64,000 nucleotides of DNA from Nitrospinia bacterium (GTDB lineage: Bacteria > Nitrospinota > Nitrospinia > Nitrospinales > JAJDAT01), in the NCBI GenBank assembly GCA_029261715.1, contig JAJDAT010000049.1:62001-126000 (forward strand). The letters run 5' to 3'. The translations under genes and the position numbers were made by a program. Below are positions 27,019 through 36,369 of this stretch, one piece after another (position 1 is the first letter of the stretch; every line of letters begins with the position of its first letter). The notes beneath the pieces were generated by a model. It made no database searches and was not told the origin of the DNA. It saw nothing but the letters and a program-made list of their open reading frames with translations.

Positions 27019-28173
27019 TTAATATCTTGCGATATTCTTATCTACTTGAACGGACCATTCGTCTATGCCGCCGCTCATGCTCTTAACGTTAGTAAAACCC
27101 ATTTCTTTCAAGATTTCTGCTGCTGTTAAACTTCTTACGCCATGATGACAATGCGTGATAATTTCGTCAGCAGGATCTAAGCCATTAAGCAAAGCTTGGT
27201 CGCGGGCTTTTACGTCGCCTAGTGGAATAAGAATCGAGCCTTCAATTTTACAAATTCCATATTCGCTTGGTTCTCGAACGTCGACTAATTTGAAGGATTT
27301 TTTGCTATCCATCATAGCTTTTACCGAAGTAGGTTCGATTTCCATACCCGCTGGAACGACTTTTTCTTCTGGAGGCAAAATTCCACAAAATTGCTCGTAA
27401 TCAATCAATTCAGTAATAGTAGGATGATCTGAACAAATGGTGCAGTTTTTGTCCTTGCGAAGTTTCATTTCGCGAAATTTCATTCCTAAGGCATCGTAAA
27501 GCATAAGCCTTCCGTTTAAAGTATCGCCTTTACCAAGAACAAGTTTTACGGCTTCAGTTGCTTGAAGAGTCCCTATAACGCCACACAAAACTCCTAACAC
27601 TCCACCTTCAGCGCAACTGGGAACAAGACCAGGAGGAGGCGGTTCTGGATACAAGCAACGGTAACAAGGACCTGTTCTTGAATCGAAAACAGAAACCTGA
27701 CCATCGAACTTAAGGATACATCCGTAAACATAAGGTTTTTTAAGTAATACACAGGCATCATTAGCTAAATAACGCGTTGGAAAATTGTCTGTACCGTCGA
27801 CAATTACGTCGTAATCTTTAAAAATTTCCAAAGCATTTTTAGAACTAAGTCGTTCGTTATATACAACCACGTCAACGTCAGAATTTAGGTCTGCAATTTT
27901 TTCTTTGGCAGAATCAACTTTAAGTTTTCCAACGGTAGATTCTCCATGAGCAATTTGTCTTTGAAGGTTGCTTTTATCAACCACGTCAAAGTCAATCAAT
28001 CCCAATTTACCAACGCCAGCAGCAGCTAAATAAAGCGCAACTGGAGAACCCAAACCACCGGTTCCAATACAAAGGATTTTTGAGTTACAAATCTTTTCTT
28101 GTCCTTCAACGCCCACTTCGGGCAAAAGTAAATGCCGGCTATACCGGCTAATTTGATCTTGCGATAAACTCAT
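27019..28173 (-). CDS. moeB: Adenylyltransferase MoeB/ThiF with C-terminal rhodanese domain
   Basis: The enzyme adenylates the C-terminal glycine of a small sulfur-carrier protein (MoaD or ThiS type) for molybdopterin or thiamine synthesis. The E1-like domain has GTGGLGSP (38-44) as the ATP loop, NLQRQIAH with the R-finger region, and zinc-binding pairs CYRCLYP and CTICSD. Residues from about 280 form a rhodanese domain with active-site Cys in HCHHGVRS (C342), so it may also transfer sulfur, as in MOCS3/Uba4. The 384-residue fusion is common. A molybdopterin oxidoreductase gene lies 4.5 kb away. It has its own leader with an inverted repeat. Confidence 0.92.
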   Translation of the reverse strand: MSLSQDQISRYSRHLLLPEVGVEGQEKICNSKILCIGTGGLGSPVALYLAAAGVGKLGLIDFDVVDKSNLQRQIAHGESTVGKLKVDSAKEKIADLNSDVDVVVYNERLSSKNALEIFKDYDVIVDGTDNFPTRYLANDACVLLKKPYVYGCILKFDGQVSVFDSRTGPCYRCLYPEPPPPGLVPSCAEGGVLGVLCGVIGTLQATEAVKLVLGKGDTLNGRLMLYDALGMKFREMKLRKDKNCTICSDHPTITELIDYEQFCGILPPEEKVVPAGMEIEPTSVKAMMDSKKSFKLVDVREPSEYGICKIEGSILIPLGDVKARDQALLNGLDPADEIITHCHHGVRSLTAAEILKEMGFTNVKSMSGGIDEWSVQVDKNIARY

Positions 28174-28216
28174 AGCACTTTCTCTTCAAATGGTTCATTT
28201 TATTCAATTTTGTTTA

Positions 28217-28249
28217 GACGCTTATTCTATCAAAATGGTTTCAAGCGTC
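28217..28249. promoter_or_regulatory. Inverted repeat in the moeB upstream region
   Basis: GACGCTT and AAGCGTC are exact reverse complements separated by 19 bases, 44-76 bp upstream of the moeB start. It may be an RNA hairpin in the leader or an operator. No riboswitch class fits by eye. Confidence 0.3.
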
Positions 28250-28377
28250 CAAAAAAATATATTAAACTTGTACCTAGAAATTATCGGAGTGTTGGTAGTT
28301 TTTTTAAGTTTAACTCAAAAAAAGTCAATTCTTTCGGCTATTTAAGTTGGGTGTGCACGCGTGTTTACTTATCTGCG

Positions 28378-29565
28378 TTAATGAATGGAAGATTCTTTAA
28401 ATGCGGCCTCAAACCCAGAAATTGAACCTTCTAACACAGAATCGGGAAAACAGTAAGAAAGTCTGAAATAGCCCGGCTGGCCAAATCCTTTACCGGGAAC
28501 AGTTAAAACTTTTTTGGAAGCTAACAGTTTACAAAATTCAGTATCGTCTTTTAATGGAGATTCAGGAAACATATAAAATGCTCCTTGCGGTTTAACTATC
28601 CTATATCCTATATTCGTTAACTCTTTGAATAGAAAATCTCTTTTGTTTTTGTATTGCTCAACGTCAATTTGTACGGATTGTAAGTCCATTATAGTCCTTT
28701 GCATCAATGCGGGAGCATTAACAAAACCTAATACTCGATTGCAAAACACTAAACCTTCCATTACCTGAGAAGCTTGGTCGCATTCCGGGTGAAGAGCTAC
28801 AAAACCGATTCGTTCTCCTGGTACAGCTAAATCCTTGGAGTGAGAAGTAATATAAATGCTGTTTTCGTAGAACTCGCAAATATTGGGGGTTTCAACTCCA
28901 TCGAAGACGATTTTTTTATAAGGATCGTCTGAAATTAAATAGACTGGATGTCCAATTTCTTGAGACTTTTCGCGTAAAATTTTAGCCATCTCTTCAAATG
29001 TCTGTCTTGGATAAACAATTCCAGTAGGGTTATTAGGAGAATTAATGATTACGGCTTTTGTCTTATTATTAATGGCTTTTTTAAAAGCTTCTAAATTGGG
29101 GGTAAAATCTTCTAAAGTAGGAACTGTTACCGTTTTTCCGCCATGGTTATCTGCATAGAAGACATATTCAACGAAAAAAGGCGCGAAAATGATTACTTCG
29201 TCATCAGGGTCGAGAAGAGTTTTAAGCGTTATATTTAACCCGCCAGCTGCGCCGCAAACCATAACGATATGATTTTCGCTAAATGGGGTACCACATTCTG
29301 CTTTTAAAGAATCTGCTATTGCCCGTCGAGTTTCGGGAAAACCCGAGTTTGGCATATAGCGATGGGTTCCAGGTTTTTTGTCTTCAATGTTGGCTTTAAG
29401 TTTATCGATTAATTCTTGAGGCGGTTCCATGACTGGATTACCCAAGGATAAATCGAAGACATTTTTTTCTCCAAATTCTTTTTTTAGTTTTATTCCTTCC
29501 TCAAACATTTTTCTAATCCAGGAAGAACCTTCCATAAAATTTTGAATTTTTTTAGATACGGGCAT
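28378..29565 (-). CDS. PLP-dependent aminotransferase, class I/II
   Basis: The 395-residue fold-type I aminotransferase has SLGNPVMEPP near the N-terminus, NSPNNPTGIVYP (substrate/PLP contact), ISDDPYKKI (Asp that binds the pyridine N), the PLP-lysine segment SHSKDLAVPGERIG, and a C-terminal arginine region YFRLSYCF. It transfers amino groups between amino acids and 2-oxoacids; aspartate, alanine or aromatic substrates cannot be told apart. Although dap genes lie a few kb away, it lacks obvious DapL hallmarks. The HDOD gene is 49 bp upstream on the same strand. Confidence 0.9.
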   Translation of the reverse strand: MPVSKKIQNFMEGSSWIRKMFEEGIKLKKEFGEKNVFDLSLGNPVMEPPQELIDKLKANIEDKKPGTHRYMPNSGFPETRRAIADSLKAECGTPFSENHIVMVCGAAGGLNITLKTLLDPDDEVIIFAPFFVEYVFYADNHGGKTVTVPTLEDFTPNLEAFKKAINNKTKAVIINSPNNPTGIVYPRQTFEEMAKILREKSQEIGHPVYLISDDPYKKIVFDGVETPNICEFYENSIYITSHSKDLAVPGERIGFVALHPECDQASQVMEGLVFCNRVLGFVNAPALMQRTIMDLQSVQIDVEQYKNKRDFLFKELTNIGYRIVKPQGAFYMFPESPLKDDTEFCKLLASKKVLTVPGKGFGQPGYFRLSYCFPDSVLEGSISGFEAAFKESSIH

Positions 29566-29614
29566 TTTCTTATCTCTAAAGTAAAAAATTATTTTTTAAT
29601 TAGTAGGCCTGAGG

Positions 29615-30466
29615 TTAATCGATAAACATTTCTACTGTTTCCCCGAACAATTGGAGCATTTCTCTAAAGACTGGTCCTTTTACTGAAGGATCAATATTTA
29701 AAGTTTCCCAAACGCTTTCATCTAACGGTTTAGTTCCAGAGTGTCCAGCGCTTCCGAGTCTGCTGTTATGAGCAATGTGATCCGCTAAATGGACAATAGC
29801 GGTTTCTTCCGCATATTCCGTTGAATTTTTCGGATCATGATGGAATTGAGCAATCTCTGACCAGGATTCTGGCAATTTCCATTGTTCGATCAATAGTTTC
29901 CCAACCAAAGTATGATCAAAGCCAAATACTTCTTTTTCGGCTTGGGCAAGTGGAACCCCCCATTGATTGCAACGAGTTAAGGCTTGAAGAGCTTGTTCGG
30001 GAATTTGTTTATAGATAACCAAGCTTCCAATATCGTGAAGCATTCCCGCAACATACATGCTTTCAGGGTTGGAAAATTGTTTATGTTTTGCTATTGCTCG
30101 AGCGGCTAAACCGCAAGCAACACTGTGATGCCAAAATGATTCCATGGTTACAAACTCTTCTGGAATTCCGTCGAAACGAGCTACAACTGCTGAAGCCATT
30201 ACTAGGCAGCTTAGTTGTTCTGTTCCTACAATATTTAGAGCGTGTGTAATAGAATCTATTTTTTCAGTAAATCCATAAAAAGAACTATTAACCAGTTTGA
30301 GTAGTTGAACCGCAAGCGAGACGTCGCTAGCGATCAAGCGGCTGATATCTTCAAACGTGCTATCAGGACTTTGAACTGCATCCAAGATTTGGTAAAAAAC
30401 CGTAGGCAAGGAGGCGATTCTGTCGTCCGATTCCAATAATTTTTGAGGAGTTACTTCCATAGTCAA
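29615..30466 (-). CDS. HDOD-domain signalling protein
   Basis: The protein of 283 residues matches the HDOD domain: LPTVFYQILDAV at the N-terminus, the SDVSLAVQLLKLVNSSFYG stretch, and YVAGMLHDIGSLVIY, in which the HD-type metal pair is partly kept. HDOD proteins act as signalling or scaffold proteins tied to cyclic-di-GMP, motility and competence circuits, often without phosphodiesterase activity. It sits between the CheB-like gene and the aminotransferase on one strand, which supports a signalling role. Confidence 0.85.
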   Translation of the reverse strand: MTMEVTPQKLLESDDRIASLPTVFYQILDAVQSPDSTFEDISRLIASDVSLAVQLLKLVNSSFYGFTEKIDSITHALNIVGTEQLSCLVMASAVVARFDGIPEEFVTMESFWHHSVACGLAARAIAKHKQFSNPESMYVAGMLHDIGSLVIYKQIPEQALQALTRCNQWGVPLAQAEKEVFGFDHTLVGKLLIEQWKLPESWSEIAQFHHDPKNSTEYAEETAIVHLADHIAHNSRLGSAGHSGTKPLDESVWETLNIDPSVKGPVFREMLQLFGETVEMFID

Positions 30467-30538
30467 TATTTTAAATTAAAATAAACCAGTTTGATTAAAG
30501 AAAAATTTTTCGAGATAGTTTTATTGTTTAACTTATTC

Positions 30539-31561
30539 TTATTTTCTTAATTTAAGTTGGTTAGCTAATAGCTCTATTTTACTTGGCAACAGGTTCCCTA
30601 TGTTTTCTAGAGAGTTTATATCGCAACGGGGCACCTTTCCAATCGTAGCTTTTGGCATAAAAGGAGCTGGAGCCGTTGCGGGATCTTGAACGATAACGCT
30701 TCCTCCTGATTCGGCGATTTTTATAGAGCCTGCGGCCCCATCGTCTCCTAAACCTGTAAAGACAATTCCAACGCAAAATCCCCCAAAGGTTGATGCAGCA
30801 GTTCTAAATAAAGGATTTGCAGAGGGCTTAACAAAACACTCTTTAGGGCCATCATCTAACGAAAGACTATAATTTTCATTTATTATTAAATGTTTATCGC
30901 CTGGGGCAAGATAAACTTCTCCGGGTTCTAATTTCATGCCTTCTTTAGCCAAGTGAAATTTAACGTCCAGTTCTCCGTCCATATATTCTGCCCAATATTC
31001 TAAACTCCAATCGGCCCCGTGTAGGACAATAATTATTGGCGCTTTTAATGGAAGTTTTGTGCATTTTAAAAACTTTTCGAGTACTTGAGGACCGCCAGTA
31101 CTTGCCGCAATTACAACTGTTGGAAAAGGTGGAGTAATGGAGGTATTTTTCTTAATAGGAAATAAAGGAGAAGCGGTAGTTGGCTCCGAGCTCGTTTTTT
31201 TTATTCCATTTAATACGGCGTTGTACAACTGCCTTAGATCAATAGGTTTGAAAATGACTTGATTGATTCCCTGATCTAAAGCCTGACGTTCAATTTTTTT
31301 TCGTTCCCTACTCATTGTTAAGATTAAAGCAGGATGGGGGAAAACTTCTGTTCGAATACGGTTAGCTAAGTCCATTCCATTAATGGACGGTAATTCCAGA
31401 TCAAGCACTACAACATCATAAGTCTCGCTTTTTAAAGCGTTCAAAGCTTCGCGACCATTTTTGACGTTTTTAGCTTGATAACCGCTTTGGACCAAATAGT
31501 TTTTGAATACTCCAAAACTAAAAATATCGTCTTCTGCGATTAAGACTTTGCCTTTTTCCAT
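30539..31561 (-). CDS. cheB: CheB-type receptor methylesterase with receiver domain
   Basis: The N-terminal receiver (1-118) has its acidic pocket DD at 11-12, phospho-acceptor D54 in VVLDLELP, T/S at LTMS and K105. A linker leads to a CheB catalytic domain with the triad S154 (AASTGGPQ), H181 (VLHGADW) and D274 (GLGDDGAAG). CheB removes methyl or amide groups from chemoreceptors when phosphorylated by CheA. No cheR, cheA or cheW lies nearby; the only chemoreceptor gene in the window is 28 kb away. It therefore looks like an orphan or a member of an alternative pathway. Confidence 0.9.
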   Translation of the reverse strand: MEKGKVLIAEDDIFSFGVFKNYLVQSGYQAKNVKNGREALNALKSETYDVVVLDLELPSINGMDLANRIRTEVFPHPALILTMSRERKKIERQALDQGINQVIFKPIDLRQLYNAVLNGIKKTSSEPTTASPLFPIKKNTSITPPFPTVVIAASTGGPQVLEKFLKCTKLPLKAPIIIVLHGADWSLEYWAEYMDGELDVKFHLAKEGMKLEPGEVYLAPGDKHLIINENYSLSLDDGPKECFVKPSANPLFRTAASTFGGFCVGIVFTGLGDDGAAGSIKIAESGGSVIVQDPATAPAPFMPKATIGKVPRCDINSLENIGNLLPSKIELLANQLKLRK

Positions 31562-31868
31562 AGAAACTTTTTTATCGAATAATTTAGGAAAGAAAAGTTT
31601 TTGTATTTATCATTCTAAGAGTTTAGTTAATTCTCTAGTCGACTCACTTTAGGGATTCAACACAAAAACCGAAGCTTGTTTGTTGAAGCGCAGTTTGAGA
31701 GCTGATTAGAATGATACATACCTGAATTTCAAGATACTTTATTTTCTCTAATTTTTAGTTCGTCGGAGGTTATAAGGATTTTTGGGGATTTAATGACTGG
31801 GGCATTGAATCATAAAAGAGGTCAAAATTAAACAAGGATGTTTGAGAAATTTGCGGGAACTTTGCGGG
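31562..31868. other. Intergenic region
   Basis: The 307 bp hold no supported gene. It would contain the promoter of the leftward cheB gene and the 3' end of the SUMF1-like gene's transcript. I see no terminator, RNA gene or strong repeat. Confidence 0.55.
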
Positions 31869-32675
31869 TTATGGGTTGGGTTTAATATCGCGGGCGCATC
31901 TCACTCCTACAAAATTAAATCGATTATTTGGGTACTGGAAATTCCTATACCAAGTTGGAGAAAAACGAATCATCGTATGAGTTTGTAATAACCCTCCTCG
32001 GATTACTTTGTGTTTTTTGCGCTTTCCTTCAGGCATTCCTGGGTAATAGTACCAATCCGAAGTCCATTCCCAAACATTGTGACCAGTTCCGTAGAGACCG
32101 TATGGACCAATCCAGTCTCCTCGTTTGGCTACAGGTTCGGGTATAAACCCGGAAAAACCATCGTTGGGATGTTTATAGTAAACCAACCAAGGCCATTTTC
32201 TTCCATCAGTTCCTCTAGCGGCTTTTTCCCACTCAGCTTCTGTCGGCAATCGTTTGCCTCTCAATTGACAATAAGATTTTGCGTCAAAATAGCTGAGTTT
32301 AGCTGCGGGAAAATCCCCTTTATTTTCCGCAAAACGGTAATTTGAATTTAATTCTGCGTATTCGTTTCTCGAAGTTTCAAAACGGTCGATTAAATATGCC
32401 GATAAAAATATTTTTTTCCCTTTAGCGGTTCGTTTTTCGTTCTCCGATCCCATTATGAAGTCTCCTTCTGGTATAAAAACCATTTCTTCTGGAACAACAA
32501 CGCCAGCGGGAATTTTTACTTTGATTTGCTCAACAGAATCTTTCGAACAGGAAATAAAAAAAGAAAGGATTAAAAAAACAAGCATGCAAGTCCGCATTAA
32601 TGCGGCGAAAGAGAATATATGACTTCTGAGATGGAAAATAATAAAACAGTTGCGAAAAGCGCAAACCCGTTTCAT
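31869..32675 (-). CDS. SUMF1/FGE-like lipoprotein, catalytic Cys lacking
   Basis: The C-terminal 200 residues match the formylglycine-generating-enzyme/sulfatase-modifying fold: FIPEGDFIMGSEN, the DRFETSRNEYAEL segment, LRGKRLPTEAEWEKAARG, GHNVWEWTSDWY and KVIRGG, ending FVGVRCARD. The position after KVIRGG that carries cysteine in true FGE reads LLQTH, so sulfatase activation is unlikely. The N-terminus has a lipoprotein signal (LVFLILSFFISC); a start at 32597 would give a standard length, while ATG 32675 overlaps the upstream gene's stop as TCATGA. It is coupled to the TAT-exported molybdopterin enzyme and may serve as a partner or ligand-binding subunit. Confidence 0.82.
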   Translation of the reverse strand: MKRVCAFRNCFIIFHLRSHIFSFAALMRTCMLVFLILSFFISCSKDSVEQIKVKIPAGVVVPEEMVFIPEGDFIMGSENEKRTAKGKKIFLSAYLIDRFETSRNEYAELNSNYRFAENKGDFPAAKLSYFDAKSYCQLRGKRLPTEAEWEKAARGTDGRKWPWLVYYKHPNDGFSGFIPEPVAKRGDWIGPYGLYGTGHNVWEWTSDWYYYPGMPEGKRKKHKVIRGGLLQTHTMIRFSPTWYRNFQYPNNRFNFVGVRCARDIKPNP

Positions 32676-33436
32676 GACGGAGGTGTGTCAAAGAAATGAA
32701 ATACTTCGCCGCCATTAATTGGAAGTGGTTTCTTTTTAAAGTCTAGAGGATGGTCGATTCCAGGTTGAATAGTTCCATCAATAGAGTAGGGACCGTTGTC
32801 TGCCCAGTAATTGCGGCTACGGTCTTTTCGAAAATCGATTCGAGTAATATATTTTATGTTTTTATATCCGTACTTAAATGGAGCTATGAGTCGTAGTGGA
32901 AACCCATGACTTTTGCTAAGCGCTTGACCGTTCATTTTTAAAACCATTAGAACTCTTGATCTCAAAAGTTCTTCAAGGGGGTAACTCTCGTAATAAGAAT
33001 CTGCAGATTGAAAATAAACATACTTTGCTTCAGGCAAGGGTTGAACTAGTTTGATGATTTCTTCAAAAGTAAATCCTTCCCACACAGCTTTTGCAGACCA
33101 ACATTCAACGCATTTTAGTCTGGAAACTTGTTTCGTTGTCCTAAATTCAAATAAATTCTCGTAGGATAGTGTCAGCGATTTTTTTACCAAACCTCCGATA
33201 GAGAGGCCCCAGTCATTTACCTCAACCCCAAGGAAAGGATTTGCGCTTCGAATATGAAAGCCCGGTGTATCGCGGTTTTGAATATAATTTTTTGGAATGT
33301 TTTTGTTATTGCGATGATCTGGAATAGCCCAGGCGGACCCTTTAAATAAGTAACCAAAAATTCCTGCAAGGAATGGCGGTAAAGCGCGGAGGAAATTTCT
33401 GCGACTGGCAATGGACTTTTCTATAGGTTGATCCAT
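32672..33436 (-). CDS. TAT-exported molybdopterin-dependent oxidoreductase (MsrP/YedY-like)
   Basis: The 254-residue protein starts with a twin-arginine signal (SRRNFL at 11-16, then a hydrophobic stretch to SAWA). The sulfite-oxidase-type molybdopterin domain follows, with C109 in KCVECWSAK, the probable Mo-ligating cysteine, then FPLRLIAPFKYGYKNIKYI, typical of YedY/MsrP. MsrP repairs oxidised methionine in envelope proteins, but related enzymes reduce other sulfoxides. The usual membrane haem partner MsrQ is not adjacent; instead an SUMF1-like lipoprotein is coupled. The MoeB protein in the same window could support its cofactor. Confidence 0.87.
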   Translation of the reverse strand: MDQPIEKSIASRRNFLRALPPFLAGIFGYLFKGSAWAIPDHRNNKNIPKNYIQNRDTPGFHIRSANPFLGVEVNDWGLSIGGLVKKSLTLSYENLFEFRTTKQVSRLKCVECWSAKAVWEGFTFEEIIKLVQPLPEAKYVYFQSADSYYESYPLEELLRSRVLMVLKMNGQALSKSHGFPLRLIAPFKYGYKNIKYITRIDFRKDRSRNYWADNGPYSIDGTIQPGIDHPLDFKKKPLPINGGEVFHFFDTPPS

Positions 33437-33484
33437 GGCAATCCGGTTAGTTATGTTAAAAATATTTTATTATTATAACGCGAA

Positions 33485-34291
33485 TTAATTAGTCAATCCA
33501 AGAACGTCTTGCATGTCGTATAACCCTGGAGGTTGGTCGACAACCCATTTGGCTGCGGCAATAGATCCTCTAGCAAAAGTGTCTCTGCTTTGAGCTCGAT
33601 GTGAAATTTCTAGAGTCTCTCCCATTCCGCCAAACATTACCCTGTGTTCGCCAACGATATCGCCAGCTCGAACAGTATGAATGCCAATTTCTTTAGCGCC
33701 CCTTCCTGAGCTCATTCCTTTGCGACCATAAATCCCATCAGTATCGAGGTTGCGTCCAAGAGCTTCAGCGGCAATTTCTGAAAGTCTAACTGCAGTTCCG
33801 CTAGGAGCGTCTTTTTTAAATTTATGATGCGCTTCTACAATTTCTACGTCGTAGGCGTCGCCCATCGTTTTAGCAAGATCTTTTACGGTTTTAAAAAGAA
33901 CGTTTACCCCAATGCTCATATTAGGAGCAAACACGCATCGAATATTTGCAGATTTTTCTTTGAGCGTTTGTTTTTGATCGGAATTTAGCCCTGTCGTTCC
34001 AATGATAAGCGCTTTATTGTATTTCACGGCAAATTCCAACGTCGTCATAGTGGATTCTGGAGTGGTAAAATCAATGATAGCGTCGCAAGCGGGTATTAAT
34101 TTATCGAGATCTGAATCGATAATAATATTATTTTTCCCGACACCAGATAATTCTCCCACGTCTTTACCAATATTAGGACTTCCCGAAGCTTCTGTGCCTC
34201 CCGCGAGTACGACTCCATCGGTGTCTTCTAAGCAGGAAACAATGGTTTTCCCCATTCGTCCCGCAACTCCAATGACTAACGTTTTGATCAC
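33485..34291 (-). CDS. dapB: 4-hydroxy-tetrahydrodipicolinate reductase
   Basis: DapB reduces hydroxy-tetrahydrodipicolinate with NAD(P)H in diaminopimelate and lysine synthesis. The N-terminal GVAGRMGKTI is the dinucleotide loop, IDFTTPEST and GTTGL follow, and the substrate loop VEAHHKFKKDAPSGTAVRL carries the catalytic H-H and K residues. The length of 268 is usual. It is third in the dapF-dapA-dapB unit, 103 bp after dapA. Confidence 0.96.
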   Translation of the reverse strand: MIKTLVIGVAGRMGKTIVSCLEDTDGVVLAGGTEASGSPNIGKDVGELSGVGKNNIIIDSDLDKLIPACDAIIDFTTPESTMTTLEFAVKYNKALIIGTTGLNSDQKQTLKEKSANIRCVFAPNMSIGVNVLFKTVKDLAKTMGDAYDVEIVEAHHKFKKDAPSGTAVRLSEIAAEALGRNLDTDGIYGRKGMSSGRGAKEIGIHTVRAGDIVGEHRVMFGGMGETLEISHRAQSRDTFARGSIAAAKWVVDQPPGLYDMQDVLGLTN

Positions 34292-34394
34292 TTGTTTCTC
34301 CTTTTAATGATAAAATTTTCCTAACAAAAATGAATCGATATTCTAGCCTTTAGCTAAGGAGAGCATTATCCGGACCTATTGCTAGGGATTGGTT

Positions 34395-35270
34395 TTAACT
34401 AATTAAGGAATATTTACGTAAAACAGTTTTTAAATGACTTAAGCTTTCTTCGGATATGGGAGACAATGGTGGTCGTAATTCGGGATCAATCTTCCCCATC
34501 AATCCAAGCGCTGTTTTAACCGGAATCGGATTTGTTTCAATAAACATCGCGTTATTCAATTCCATTAGTTCGAAATGGAGCTTCCTGGCTTCGTCCATTT
34601 CATTCTTTGCGGCATGGGCGCAAAGTTTAGAAACTTTATCTGGGGCGACATTTGCCGTTACCGAGATGATCCCTTTGCCTCCAACGGATAAAATTGGCAA
34701 TAGAAGAGGATCGTCGCCTGAAATAAGTGAAAAATTATCTCCACATTGATCTACAATTTCGCTCATTTGTTGTAGGGAGCCAGACGCTTCTTTAATCCCT
34801 ACACAGTTCTTTATTTCTGATAACCGTTTTACAGTACCGGAGAGCATATTTACTGAAGTCCTACTGGGGACATTATATAAAACGATAGGTAAATTGGTTT
34901 CTTTAGCGATCGCTTCAAAATGGCGGTAGAGGCCGTCTTGAGTCGGTTTATTATAATAAGGCGTTATTAAAAGCGCTCCATCCGCTTTTGCTTTTTCGGC
35001 TTCTTTAGTTAGTTTGATGGCTTCTTTTGTAGAATTTGAACCAGTGCCAGCTAGAACTGGAACCCTACCTTTACAGGCGTCGACAGCTATAGAAATCACT
35101 TGCGAATGTTCAGCATGATCCAAAGTGGCTGACTCACCGGTCGTACCGCAAGGTACAATGCCATTTGTTCCATTAGTGATTTGAAATTCTATTAAATTGC
35201 GCAACCCTTCTTCGTCTACTTTCCCATTTTTAAAGGGAGTAACGATTGCTACAAAAGATCCTTCAAACAT
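34395..35270 (-). CDS. dapA: 4-hydroxy-tetrahydrodipicolinate synthase
   Basis: DapA condenses pyruvate with aspartate semialdehyde. The 291-residue TIM barrel has VPCGTTGESATL near 40, LYNVPSRTSVNM with the proton-relay Tyr, and GIKEASGS with the Schiff-base lysine. It lies 27 bp after dapF and before dapB in the same direction, making a compact lysine/peptidoglycan precursor operon. Confidence 0.96.
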   Translation of the reverse strand: MFEGSFVAIVTPFKNGKVDEEGLRNLIEFQITNGTNGIVPCGTTGESATLDHAEHSQVISIAVDACKGRVPVLAGTGSNSTKEAIKLTKEAEKAKADGALLITPYYNKPTQDGLYRHFEAIAKETNLPIVLYNVPSRTSVNMLSGTVKRLSEIKNCVGIKEASGSLQQMSEIVDQCGDNFSLISGDDPLLLPILSVGGKGIISVTANVAPDKVSKLCAHAAKNEMDEARKLHFELMELNNAMFIETNPIPVKTALGLMGKIDPELRPPLSPISEESLSHLKTVLRKYSLIS

Positions 35271-35297
35271 TCCTGAGCCTCAATTATGAATAGCGTT

Positions 35298-36128
35298 TTA
35301 TATTAAATTGCTGTTTAGAGTTCCTTGAAAATTGATTTCCGCCGGTCCTTCTAAAATAACCTCTCCAAAATCATTATTTGAAGAGGGATCAAAGTGAATT
35401 TTTAATTCACAGCCGCTTGCAATTTCAACTGTTACTGGAGTGACTACTCTTTCGCGCTTCGCCGCTAAAATGGCTGCAGCAGTAGCGCCAGTTCCGCAAG
35501 CAAGCGTTTCATCTTCAACGCCTCTTTCATAAGTCCGTATTTTTATGGAATCTTTACCAGTTATTTGAACAAGGTTTACATTTGTTCCATCGGGAGCAAA
35601 TTCTTTGTGATTTCGAATTGCGGATCCAATAGGTTTAATAGTCTTAAGGTCTTCAGTTTCAATGTCATTTAAAAAAAGAACCGCATGTGGAACGCCGGTA
35701 TTGATACTATCTACGGAATGGGAATCAGAATCCAAATCGACTTTTCTACCTTGTTTAAAATCGTGCGGTTGAGTTAATTTGACTTTAATAGTTTTGTCGC
35801 TGACTTCGGCGTTTATAATTCCTGCAATCGTTTCAAAAGACATGTTAAGGGGAGCAATTTTATTATCTACGGCATATTGAGCTGCACAACGCGCTCCGTT
35901 TCCGCACATTTCTGCGGTACTGCCGTCCGAATTATAAAAATCCCAACGAAAATTAGCTTTATCTGAGTTTTCGATAAAAATAACTCCGTCCGCTCCAACT
36001 GAAAACCTCCGATTGCAAACTTTATTTACAAACTCTTTTTTTGCTTTGTCTGGAACTATAGATTCGCGATTATCAATAACGACGAAGTCATTACCAGCGC
36101 CGTTCATTTTTGTAAATGGAATAGTCAT
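35298..36128 (-). CDS. dapF: Diaminopimelate epimerase
   Basis: DapF converts LL- to meso-diaminopimelate for peptidoglycan and lysine. Start ATG 36128 gives FTKMNGAGNDFVVID, matching the family's first strand; a longer frame to 36221 would add 31 unusual residues. The two catalytic cysteines are in EMCGNGARCAA and LACGTGATAA, so the enzyme is intact. It leads the dapF-dapA-dapB unit. A candidate promoter lies about 150 bp upstream. Confidence 0.95.
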   Translation of the reverse strand: MTIPFTKMNGAGNDFVVIDNRESIVPDKAKKEFVNKVCNRRFSVGADGVIFIENSDKANFRWDFYNSDGSTAEMCGNGARCAAQYAVDNKIAPLNMSFETIAGIINAEVSDKTIKVKLTQPHDFKQGRKVDLDSDSHSVDSINTGVPHAVLFLNDIETEDLKTIKPIGSAIRNHKEFAPDGTNVNLVQITGKDSIKIRTYERGVEDETLACGTGATAAAILAAKRERVVTPVTVEIASGCELKIHFDPSSNNDFGEVILEGPAEINFQGTLNSNLI

Positions 36129-36275
36129 ATTTTTATAAGTTGATTTTGGTTTTTTATTTAGATTCGAATACTTAGAAAAGGATTCTGATTCACTTTGTGA
36201 AGGTGAGTTGAAAAAAACCAAACAAAGAAGTTAAATTAAGCCACTAGTTTTGATTTATTAAGATTGAATTTATCA

Positions 36276-36304
36276 TAACTAACATAAATCCAGAAACCTG
36301 TCAA
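36276..36304 (-). promoter_or_regulatory. Candidate promoter of the dapFAB operon
   Basis: On the minus strand TTGACA (36304-36299) is followed after 17 bases by TAGTTA preceded by TGT, giving a consensus -35 and a partial extended -10 oriented toward dapF. The -10 match is modest. Confidence 0.35.
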
Positions 36305-36369
36305 ACCATTGCAAATAAACTATTTACAACGTTGTCAAAATGGGAGTTGTTAATTGCTTTTCTTGATCG

